A DNA stretch of 64,000 bases, taken from assembly GCA_004352715.1 (NCBI GenBank), contig SCFE01000053.1:244923-308922 (forward strand), read 5' to 3'. Position 1 is the first letter of the stretch, and the number at the start of each line of letters is the position of its first letter. Positions 35,646 to 44,303 of the stretch are shown here, piece after piece. The notes beneath the pieces are model-generated. The model worked only from the letters and a program-made list of their open reading frames with translations. It was not told the origin of the DNA and searched no databases. Source of the DNA: Hofstenia miamia (Eukaryota; Xenacoelomorpha; Acoela). Both the position numbers and the translations under genes were made by a program.

Positions 35646-35852
35646 TTGGAAGTAAGACAAGTAAAAACAAGATTTGGGCTCACTCTTCACATTGACGTCA
35701 ATGGGAATGAATGGGTATTCATTCCTGAACACTACAGAATAGTGATCAATGATTATTTTGAACTTCTCTTCAGGTGCACAATGCAGTGTATAGAAGACAC
35801 AGAGCATGGTTATGTAGCACTAAGTTTTGAAGATTCATCTGGTCATCAATAA
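35646..35852 (+). CDS. Small Polinton ORF with R-x-G...P-x-HY pattern (partial)
   Basis: 68 codons on plus, starting at the first ATG. VKTRFGLTLHIDVNGNEWVF, then FIPEHYRIVI and a hydrophobic end GYVALSFED. The arrangement TRFG, then a beta-rich stretch, then P-x-HY, then an L-rich helix also occurs in the minus-strand ORF at 37815-38321 (NMRYGVAVKM, FLPKHYVNTL). The two may be paralogues. Function unknown; I recall similar short 'RFG...FLP.R/HY' proteins as orphan ORFs of invertebrate transposons. The N-terminal extension of the paralogue is missing here. Confidence 0.45.
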   Translation: MEVRQVKTRFGLTLHIDVNGNEWVFIPEHYRIVINDYFELLFRCTMQCIEDTEHGYVALSFEDSSGHQ

Positions 35853-36484
35853 AACTCTACAACTCAGATTTATACACTATTTTCACATTTTTATTTAATC
35901 AATAAACTGTATATTTTTTTGTTTTATCATTGAATATAATACCTCATAAATTTATATGATTATTTTAACTTAATCAGATAATTTTTATCCAATATTTCAA
36001 TATTGTATTTATATAATAATATCTCAATGTTTAATGAAGAATCTTTTTTATTACAAAATTTAATGTTAAAATAGCGGGCATAAGTCATATCCCGTGTTAT
36101 TATTTCAAGTTAGAAATATCAAATAGTGTTAGTAAATTCTTGGTTTTCACAAGATACATGTTAAAGTTTGTAAAAATTATCATTTTACTTAAATTATAAA
36201 ACAAATACACATTTGTCTTTATTACAAGTTACAATATCAAATAGTAGTAAATATACTTTTCATGTATATTACAAGTTACAATAGTGTTAGTAAATTTCAT
36301 GTCAAACATATTACAATATAAAATAGGGTTAGTAATTTCATGAAAATACATGGTAAAAGCTAAAATTATCACTTGTTTTTTTAATTACAAATGGAGAAAT
36401 ATTATTATTAACTGCACAATTTTAATCAAAATTATAAAGCTTACCCAGTAAAATTGTGTTTTTTAGACATCATGACATGAAAAC

Positions 36485-36852
36485 CAGGGTTTACAAGACC
36501 TCAATAAAGTTGGTCAAGAGTCTCATCTGTCAAAAATGTCTCAAGTCTCAGTCTTGGCTGAGACCAAGCTTAAGTCTCATCTCGAATTTTATTTGGTAGT
36601 TTTTTCAGTTAATGACGTAAAGAATTCAAACAATTGCAATGAAATAATCGTTGTTTTGAGCAAATGTTTTTGAAGAAAAATTTTTTTATACAAAAAAGTC
36701 AATTTAATTTAAATTTTTGAAACAAAATTGAAACAGCAATATTATATAGCTTTAAATATGCTTGAAAAAGTCAACTAGTTCTCATCTTGAATCACAGTCG
36801 TAGGATTTGGTCTCAACTCTCAAAAACATCTCATCTCGTCTCATAAACCCTG
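36485..36852. mobile_element. hAT-type MITE, 368 bp, TSD ATGAAAAC
   Basis: Terminal inverted repeats CAGGGTTTACAAGAC at the left and (minus) CAGGGTTTATGAGAC at the right. A perfect 8-bp duplication ATGAAAAC flanks at 36477-36484 and 36853-36860. The interior has GTCTCA-rich repeats and no ORF. It inserted into the Polinton-like element, so it is younger than that insertion event or moved with it. Confidence 0.93.
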
Positions 36853-37270
36853 ATGAAAACATATGTTTGTGAAATATTTTCCAATCAAACAATACATGAT
36901 AATAGTTGTAAATATAAAAATTAATTTTTAATGAAAAATTTTATTATTATTAAGATGGTTAATTAAAACATGATGATAAAAAAGACATCAAAAATTATTA
37001 TTATTTTAGACAATGATGAATAGAACGAATTTGCTTGTGTGGTTTTTATTCTAATGCTAAAAACTTTACCAAAATTATGTGGTCATTCAAATTGAGTGAT
37101 TCAATTACCGCGTGTTTTATATCAATTACAAAATTATTTATCATTATCTCTGTGGTTTTCTATTTGGATAGTTGGTTGATAGTAATGGCATCATGTACAA
37201 AATCTAATGTTTTTTCGAACTACATGGGAATGCATATAATAGCATTTACTATATTAAGGAACTTTTAATT

Positions 37271-37618
37271 TTGGTGGATGGTAAAATATACATTATTACA
37301 GCACACCAATCAAAGGCGAATTTTGATTGTGTGCCAGGACATATACAGAAAGCTTTCAATGGGTATCAGCATAACTTCCATCATATCAGGTTTACAGAAG
37401 GAAACCTAACAAAGAAGCAAATTATTAGTTTTATCAAATCTCTGAATTTGTCATGTAGAAAAATTATGTTTTGGGCATGTGATAGAATGAACTGCGAATG
37501 TTTAAGTCAGTTAATCTCTCAGCCAGTGGAAAATTTACTTGATCACAGTTACAGGTATCCACAAATTATGGGAAATTCTACAGACGGTATAAAGGACTAT
37601 TTTAAATTTGTACATTGA
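37271..37618 (+). CDS. Unrecognised Polinton ORF, 115 aa
   Basis: An intact plus-strand frame from ATG to TGA. It is basic and aromatic-rich (HQSKANFDCVPGHIQKAF, GYQHNFHHIRFTEGN) with several cysteines near the C-terminal half (SCRKIMFWACDRMNCECL). There is no transmembrane segment and no motif that I know. It lies about 200 bp from the convergent minus-strand ORF near the right terminal repeat. A real element gene is plausible given length and composition in AT-rich DNA. No function is offered. Confidence 0.45.
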   Translation: MVDGKIYIITAHQSKANFDCVPGHIQKAFNGYQHNFHHIRFTEGNLTKKQIISFIKSLNLSCRKIMFWACDRMNCECLSQLISQPVENLLDHSYRYPQIMGNSTDGIKDYFKFVH

Positions 37619-37814
37619 ATGAACACTCTGAAAGGTATATTGTTATGGCCATTTACTAATAATAATCAGTGTAAATTCAAAGTTTGTTGTAAAAACACTG
37701 TAACAAATACTTAATGATTTTTACTAGTATTATTTTTATAAACTGGTACATGTAAAAAGAGATGGACAAAACAAAACTATATTTCTATTTTACTAAATTC
37801 TAATACAATACAAT

Positions 37815-38321
37815 TTACAATACCATCATTCTGATTTCCATGTCATCATTGCAGAATAGTTTTTTATTTACCAGAGTCTTGTAATTCTCACCCAATGTGT
37901 TGACATAGTGTTTAGGTAGAAAATAGTAAAAACCATTGTCAAGTCTCATCTTTACTGCGACACCATATCTCATGTTCAACTGAACAACGTCCTTGATTGT
38001 TAGCCAGAGTTTTCTTGGTAGTTCACTAGCAGGGCTTACACTTGAAAAGATACAGGTTGATGGTTGGGAATTAGCATCGTTTATGCATTGTAAAACATTA
38101 TCATCCTCACTCATGTTGGAGATGGGGAAGACAATCACATTATTATTGACTTTAGGACGTCTTTGCTTGTTGAGTCTTGCGTTTTTCTTTTACAGCCACG
38201 GGCATTGGGGACATCATCACTTGTGTTAGCGGGTTAAAACCCCATACAAAGGTGGTGGGGTTTTGAATAGGTCATCAAATAGGCTACCCAATGAACCGGA
38301 TGCTAGTGTTTCAGCAGCCAT
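37815..38321 (-). pseudogene. Polinton ORF next to right TIR, R-x-G...P-x-HY family, frameshifted
   Basis: The likely start is the ATG at 38321-38319, giving MAAETLASGSLGSLFDDLFK. The frame then breaks, and a lysine-rich nuclear-signal-like stretch (GCKRKTQDSTSK) appears in another frame. The open part at 38138-37815 has LTIKDVVQLNMRYGVAVKM, FYYFLPKHYVNTL and a short tail. Total about 165 residues. It shares its C-terminal pattern with the plus-strand ORF at 35646. Function unknown. Confidence 0.5.
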
Positions 38322-38479
38322 TTGTCAGTAAGAATAAGAAGGTCGAGTTTGCGTAGAAGAAAAATAATGACTTTATCTGATGAAATGAGGTGAATATATA
38401 GATTGAGAAGCCAATGGAAATATATGGGAAATTATGAAAAATATTCATTGGTTGGAAAAAACACGATATGACAAACGTG

Positions 38480-38881
38480 TATGCAAATGTGTGTAAGCAT
38501 GCATAACATGTGATATAGCCAGGTATATTAACAAAAATTTGTAATGAAATTAGCCATATAAATTAGTCACTATAGCAAAACATGCAAAAGTAAACTAAAT
38601 TGGTCTCAACATGTATATGAATCATTGTAAACTAAGTTGGCCCCAACATGTAAATGAATCATTGCAAAAATCAATCACCCCATAAATTTCATGAAAATGA
38701 ATCACCCTGTAAATGTCACAAGCGGTGAATCACTAATTAAAATGCTCCTTGAAATCCATTAGTTGATACACTTGAAAATGTCAAGTATGTGAGTCACTAA
38801 TTAAACCAGCCTTGATATCTATGAGCCAGCAAAGGACAAAAGGTCAAATTTGGACCAGGGATCTGCCTCATTATAACTAAT
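38480..38881. repeat. Right terminal inverted repeat of the Polinton-like element
   Basis: Inverted counterpart of 25163-25565, ending 'gcctcattataactaat' before the target duplication CTGTTGA. Confidence 0.9.
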
Positions 38882-40010
38882 CTGTTGAACTTTGCTTACG
38901 ATAACCAAACTGCAAAGGACTTAATGATCTGTAATATGAGTTAGAAATATATTTGTCATATACCATTGTTTCAAAGACCCGAGAAAGAATAGGAGTGAGC
39001 GATATTGGCCGCAAATCTTTTGGTTCCTTAGGTTGGGCCTTCTTAAGAATAGGTCTAATGTTAGCGATTTTCCATGCATCAGGAAACACATCACAGTAAA
39101 GTGAAAGATTGAATAATGAAAAACAGGATCAGCAAGATATGCAGCACCGTATTTAAAAACCCAGAAAGGCAAACCATTCATTTCACAGCTCGTTTTCTTG
39201 ATTCGATTCAGATAATGATAAACTTCATGAAGATAAAAATAAAGAATGTCTTGAAGTAATGGGATCTTGAAACGCTAATCAGACACGAGTAAAAGTTATT
39301 AGCATTAGAAACAGAGAACGAATTTAAATAGTCATTGACATTATCAGCGTATATGTATATGCTACCAAAACAATTAGTAGTAATATCCATAATTCGATTG
39401 TAATCGTTTTTACAAAATAGTATATGCGCCTTGATTTCCAAACATTTTATCATGAAGGTCCGCCATGTTATTTGTCAAAATTACTCCTAAAGATTACATT
39501 GACCAAGTTCATCATAACTTCTTGTAAATCACAGTGAAAATTTAGGCACAATTCTGGAGAAATAACAAGCAAAATTAGAGTCAAGGAATCTGGAAAATCT
39601 TTGGCCAGCAGTAAATGTCTATTTATTTAAGAATGCATGCAATAAGAAGGGGTAGAGGTGCGCAATGAATAATTGTCAAAACAATGCTTGCCAATATTTC
39701 AAAAAAATTTTTACGGAAAATGTATAAAAAATATATTTATAATAATTTTATTATACTGAGATAGATTTACAGCCGCACATTTTGCTGGTTACAGAAGAGC
39801 TTACACAACTCTGGATATTATTCCAAACAAAGAATTCTGATTGATTAAAGTTGCCAATGAAGATGCTGTCCATGACTAGGAAAGGAATAATATTTCATTC
39901 AGAAAAAAATTCTTTCAAATTAGCAATATATTTGTAGAAACAAATATAAATAGTTCATTTTGAACCTGAAAAATTTCAGGTAATATATGTTTTGATAAAA
40001 TATTGCAGTA
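38882..40010 (-). mobile_element. LINE 5' part: endonuclease trace and RT start, broken
   Basis: From high to low coordinates: an endonuclease-like trace IGNFNQSEFFVWN near 39875-39812 ('GDFN' motif). A pre-RT linker follows (39453-39208). Then GLPFWVFKYGAAYLADPV (39181 frame) and, after a frameshift, FPDAWKIANIRPILKKAQ, DLRPISLTPILSRVFETM and SPLQFGYRKQSST (39089-38889). This is the standard opening of non-LTR RTs. The sequence continues at 25162 once the Polinton-like insert is removed. The 5' limit is uncertain. Confidence 0.8.
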
Positions 40011-40204
40011 CAATATCATACATCCTTGCATTCAAGCTATGATAAGAGGCAAAATGATTTTCTAGATGAAAATCAAATATATTTTACATTTTTCCACTCA
40101 TCATATGGAGATCCAATTAAATTTAAGCCAAGACTATATAATTCCAACATTAAAGTGGCAACAGTTGAACGAATTCTAAATCCTAGTGCGGTTTTACCAA
40201 TAGC

Positions 40205-40680
40205 GTAGTAGAAACAAAATGCGGAGCCTCTAATATAGAATTCTTTGTTAGCCAATAATCTAGGCTACCGAGAAAGAATATCTCCGGCAAATTCGAAGTT
40301 GCACTGGTTGAAAGTGAAATGGAGGATTATTTACAAAATTTGTCTAATAACTTGGAAATGCCTGCATGGAATGGGGCCTACTTACCTAACTGAATTGCTG
40401 CATACAAATGAAACAAATTTGAGATCTCAGGGATTGCTCATCATGCCCAGAACGAGGAGAAACTTGACGAAAAGACTATTTCCAGTGTGTGTCCAAAACT
40501 ATTTAATTTACCGCCTCATGAAGTATGCCAATCCTCGAGCGTCTATCTGATCGTCAATTAGTTTGATTATAATAATTTTGTTTGTGTAAATGTATATTGT
40601 TGTTTTTGTAATTGTGCATTAGAGTTCTCTCTGGGATATGTCTGCCCTTGATAAGAATTAACATAATAATAATAATAAAA
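40205..40680 (+). mobile_element. LINE 3' end on plus strand
   Basis: Starts with a QNA-type motif near 40218. The open frame 40245-40550 follows: LHWLKVKWRIIYKICLITWK, CLHGMGPTYLTELL, LRSQGLLIMPRTRRN. This is the typical C-terminal region after RT in CR1/L2-like LINEs of invertebrates. It ends with an (ATA)n tail at 40662-40680. It is a 5'-truncated insertion, as is usual for LINEs. Confidence 0.85.
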
Positions 40681-41010
40681 TATTCGCAAAGAGCCCCACG
40701 AAAAGCAATTATTTGCAAAGAGATTTATTTCATCACTCCCCGCATTAGCACGAAGAAATCTTTAACAGAATTGATATTATTCCGGGGCCCAGCATTGTTA
40801 GGGCTTTGCTATTTGTTGATTGGCTATTAAGCGAATGCGTAGCAAACTAGATAGCATTATTAAATCTAACTTCGTCGTATGCAATGACAAAGCTACGACA
40901 CAGAATGCTGTCAGTAAAGAAAACGACCAGCTCTAAAGAACTCTCCCTCTTCCCCAGCCGATTCCTGAAATCGTGAACCGTCCTTTATTCATAATCTTAA
41001 TGTTATGAAT
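40681..41010. other. Intergenic
   Basis: No feature recognised. GC is slightly higher than in the surroundings. Confidence 0.35.
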
Positions 41011-41011
41011 T

Positions 41012-41233
41012 CAGTGGCGTACCCAGGGGGGACATGGTGGAATGTCCCCCCGTCAGGTTTCCAAATATAATTTTGACTGGATAAATCAAAAAATTTTTCG
41101 TAAAAAATTGAAAAATTTAAAATCTAGGATTGTGAAATGCATTTTTAGGGTCTATTTTCTCAATATTTTCAAAAATTTTCGCGGGGAATAACAATGATGT
41201 ACCCCCCGTCAGAAAATCCTGGGTACGCCCCTG
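41012..41233. mobile_element. MITE with CAGTGGCGTACCCAGG ends
   Basis: Left end CAGTGGCGTACCCAGGGGGG; right end (minus) CAGGGGCGTACCCAGGATTTT. Second inner copies of the C/G-rich arm lie at 41045 and 41200. The ends resemble hAT-type termini. 'gttatga' occurs at both sides (about 41003 and 41234), an imperfect target duplication offset by two bases on the left. About 222 bp, no ORF. Confidence 0.75.
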
Positions 41234-41386
41234 GTTATGATGATTATCATAATAATAAAAGTTTACTTATATTGCAGCATCGGCACGCCTCGCACATGTT
41301 TTTACAATCACCGCTAGAGGCTCTCTCACATGTAATTCCTCTCCTCTCACGTTCCCGCGTTCAGCAAGCTACCTACGTCATTGCGA

Positions 41387-41530
41387 AGTGTTAATTTGTT
41401 CTGCCTAACGGCAGCTTGCTGTTTATTTGCGTACTATCTTTTTGTTATAAATAGGGACCTTGTGTGCGCAAACGCTTAATAAAAGTTTTTAGTTCATGCA
41501 GCTCAGTCCATCCTTTCTATTACTCTATAA
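41387..41530 (+). promoter_or_regulatory. LTR-like promoter segment with TATA box and poly(A) signal
   Basis: A TG-start stretch has TATAAATA at 41446-41453 and AATAAA at 41479-41484, about 25 bp apart. Downstream is a GC-richer leader. This spacing is what compact LTR R regions show. The leader reads like the 5' untranslated part of a retroelement. I cannot find a second LTR or a clear coding motif, so it may be a solo LTR plus leader or an unrelated promoter. Confidence 0.4.
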
Positions 41531-41954
41531 TTAGATGGCCATGTGCAGCTAGGCTTTCGACGTAGATGGGGTGCGGGGCATGCAATTCAGACGGAGATCG
41601 TTCTCGTCTGTTTTGTGACAGCGGCGTAAACCCGTTCATTTCTGGGATCTAGTTGATGCAGATACTCATACGTCGTTGATGGCAGCTTTGTTGTCTCGCT
41701 TCGGAACTAATTGCCACGTATTCCACGATGCCTCTACTTACGTGCTTATCCGTAGTAATCTCATTAAAATCGAATCAGTCCAGATACATGTACTATCTTA
41801 CATTCTTAAGCTGGCCTCGCTAATGTTTATTACTTTAAATCGCTTATGCCAGGATGGTGCTTGTGGATGTTTAGCCGACTCAAGAGTAGATAATACGCTA
41901 TCATTGTGTTCTTGCCTTATAGTAACTCGTGTTATATTGCAGACTATGATTATG

Positions 41955-41998
<44 letters not shown>

Positions 41999-42142
41999 AC
42001 CGGTTTCGATTTAATTCATCATTAATACAAATTTTGTGGTAATATAATTTACAATGCACTAAATTTCAATTTTGCCAAAAAAAAGTAAGCACTAAGAAAT
42101 AATAAAAATGTTGGCCGTGTTTGTTTATTCATTAATCTTTGT
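41531..42142. other. Possible retroelement leader/gag remnant, then (TA)n
   Basis: GC-richer than the neighbours to about 41940, with an open frame at 41676-42014 starting MMAALLSRFGTNCHVFHDAS. Not recognised. A pure (TA)n tract at 41959-41994 ends it, then AT-rich DNA to the gap. Confidence 0.3.
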
Positions 42143-43142
42143 NNNNNNNNNNNNNNNNNNNNNNNNNNNNNNNNNNNNNNNNNNNNNNNNNNNNNNNNNN
42201 NNNNNNNNNNNNNNNNNNNNNNNNNNNNNNNNNNNNNNNNNNNNNNNNNNNNNNNNNNNNNNNNNNNNNNNNNNNNNNNNNNNNNNNNNNNNNNNNNNNN
42301 NNNNNNNNNNNNNNNNNNNNNNNNNNNNNNNNNNNNNNNNNNNNNNNNNNNNNNNNNNNNNNNNNNNNNNNNNNNNNNNNNNNNNNNNNNNNNNNNNNNN
42401 NNNNNNNNNNNNNNNNNNNNNNNNNNNNNNNNNNNNNNNNNNNNNNNNNNNNNNNNNNNNNNNNNNNNNNNNNNNNNNNNNNNNNNNNNNNNNNNNNNNN
42501 NNNNNNNNNNNNNNNNNNNNNNNNNNNNNNNNNNNNNNNNNNNNNNNNNNNNNNNNNNNNNNNNNNNNNNNNNNNNNNNNNNNNNNNNNNNNNNNNNNNN
42601 NNNNNNNNNNNNNNNNNNNNNNNNNNNNNNNNNNNNNNNNNNNNNNNNNNNNNNNNNNNNNNNNNNNNNNNNNNNNNNNNNNNNNNNNNNNNNNNNNNNN
42701 NNNNNNNNNNNNNNNNNNNNNNNNNNNNNNNNNNNNNNNNNNNNNNNNNNNNNNNNNNNNNNNNNNNNNNNNNNNNNNNNNNNNNNNNNNNNNNNNNNNN
42801 NNNNNNNNNNNNNNNNNNNNNNNNNNNNNNNNNNNNNNNNNNNNNNNNNNNNNNNNNNNNNNNNNNNNNNNNNNNNNNNNNNNNNNNNNNNNNNNNNNNN
42901 NNNNNNNNNNNNNNNNNNNNNNNNNNNNNNNNNNNNNNNNNNNNNNNNNNNNNNNNNNNNNNNNNNNNNNNNNNNNNNNNNNNNNNNNNNNNNNNNNNNN
43001 NNNNNNNNNNNNNNNNNNNNNNNNNNNNNNNNNNNNNNNNNNNNNNNNNNNNNNNNNNNNNNNNNNNNNNNNNNNNNNNNNNNNNNNNNNNNNNNNNNNN
43101 NNNNNNNNNNNNNNNNNNNNNNNNNNNNNNNNNNNNNNNNNN
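42143..43142. other. Assembly gap (exactly 1000 N) before (TA)n
   Basis: A round-number N run, so the size is a placeholder. Its right border is (TA)n at 43143-43168. Confidence 0.98.
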
Positions 43143-43168
43143 TATATATATATATATATATATATATA

Positions 43169-44237
43169 ATTGTATATTACGGCTCTTGAAATATGTTCCA
43201 CATGTGGAACATTGGCAGGTAATGGGGAAACTGCACATGTGATCTGTGCATTTTACTACCCTACACTCTTTCGACATAACGTTGTTGAGATCATACAAAA
43301 ATGTAATGGGGAAAGGGAAAAGTTTACCAAGCCACGCCTTTATACATCAAACTCGCTAGAAAAAATATCAATTTTTAAACTTGAATTCGATAAGATAAGA
43401 AATGTTCAATAAGTTTTCTACTGTTAGAATTGAAGCCTATATTTTTACCTCTATAATGGGAAAGGCTTTTGAAAATTGGATGAAACCTATTCCTACATAA
43501 TTATCATTCACAGTTGGAATCGAGTACAGAACTTGGAACCGAAACCGAACCGATTTTTAAACACGTACCCGAAATTTCCCAAAATACACAGTATCTTGCC
43601 CGAATTGCTGGACTGCATAATTTCGCTATTGTTATTGAATGCACCAACTGTTAATTGCAGCTGCCCCAATAAAGACCTGTTTTCCAAAAAACCTACCATG
43701 CAAACGCCATTAAAAAATAATTAATGATCTCAGGCCTTCTTAGGGCTTACCCGAAACCGTAACAGATTTTTCTATGATTTTGTACCTGAAATCGAACCGA
43801 ATCCAACTGCTATCATCATCAAGAGATTTACTGAACTTTTCAAAATTACATTCTTTAAACTACCGTGTGTTAGAATCCTAATGAAAACAAACCGACCAGA
43901 ACTATCCTTAAATTTAAAAATATTTGTTTGTAGTTACATCCCAAAAAGAAATGTTCATGACTTATTTTATAATTTGCAATTATTATCACAATTGGTGACT
44001 AAGAATAAAAATTTCTAAAGCCTTGCCCAAATTACAGAAGAACACGGAATGATATAATAAATAATTTCGTTTCAATAAATAAACAAAAATGAAAATTGTA
44101 CAAGTGGAAAGATTCGTTGCATCGTAATATAAAATCATAACAAAAAATTACACTACGTTTCACAAATATATGTAAATGACAGTTGCTGAGAAGGAATACA
44201 CATTGGTATAGTGTTAATGGTTGGAACACACAGAGCT
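43169..44237. other. 3' flank of calnexin, no gene recognised
   Basis: A segment rich in 'aaccgaa/cccgaa' words lies at 43535-43805, perhaps an old non-autonomous transposon. No convincing ORF. The calnexin 3' UTR must begin below 44238, but I see no canonical AATAAA close by on the minus strand. Confidence 0.35.
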
Positions 44238-44303
44238 TTAATCTTTTCTAGAGCGACGTTTTCTTGCACGTGTATTGGGACTTGATTGCTCCTCCTGTAC
44301 TTC
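44238..44303 (-). CDS. CANX: Calnexin exon 13: basic C-terminus
   Basis: 22 codons with stop TAA at 44240-44238. [18 protein letters not shown] matches the vertebrate 'SPRNRKPRRE'-type ER-retention end in character. Confidence 0.93.
   Translation of the reverse strand, partial: EVQEEQSSPNTRARKRRSRKD

Larger units (their letters stand above)
25156..38888 (-). mobile_element. Polinton/Maverick-like element, 13.7 kb, inserted in a LINE
   Basis: Element 25163-38881. Inverted repeats of about 400 bp end in (A)TTAGTTATAAT..GCAGATCC and run inward to about 25565 and 38480. CTGTTGA is present at 25156-25162 and 38882-38888 as target duplication. Removing the insert rejoins the LINE reading ...QSST|ASALLK. 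The interior encodes a protein-primed family B DNA polymerase on the minus strand, the hallmark of Polintons. Polintons are self-synthesising virus-like DNA transposons of 15-20 kb with 6-bp duplications. I recognise no integrase, packaging ATPase or capsid gene, so this is a decayed or reduced copy. It contains a solo LTR (26286-27478) and a MITE (36485-36852). Confidence 0.88.

Noticed and set aside
37035-37268. 77-codon membrane-like ORF just before the ORF at 37271
   Set aside because: Hydrophobic by T-rich composition; no conserved motif, and the upstream DNA shows no start context. Kept out of the feature list.
40026-40208. 60-codon frames on both strands between the two LINE pieces
   Set aside because: Overlapping, motif-free and short; probably chance or unreadable LINE sequence.
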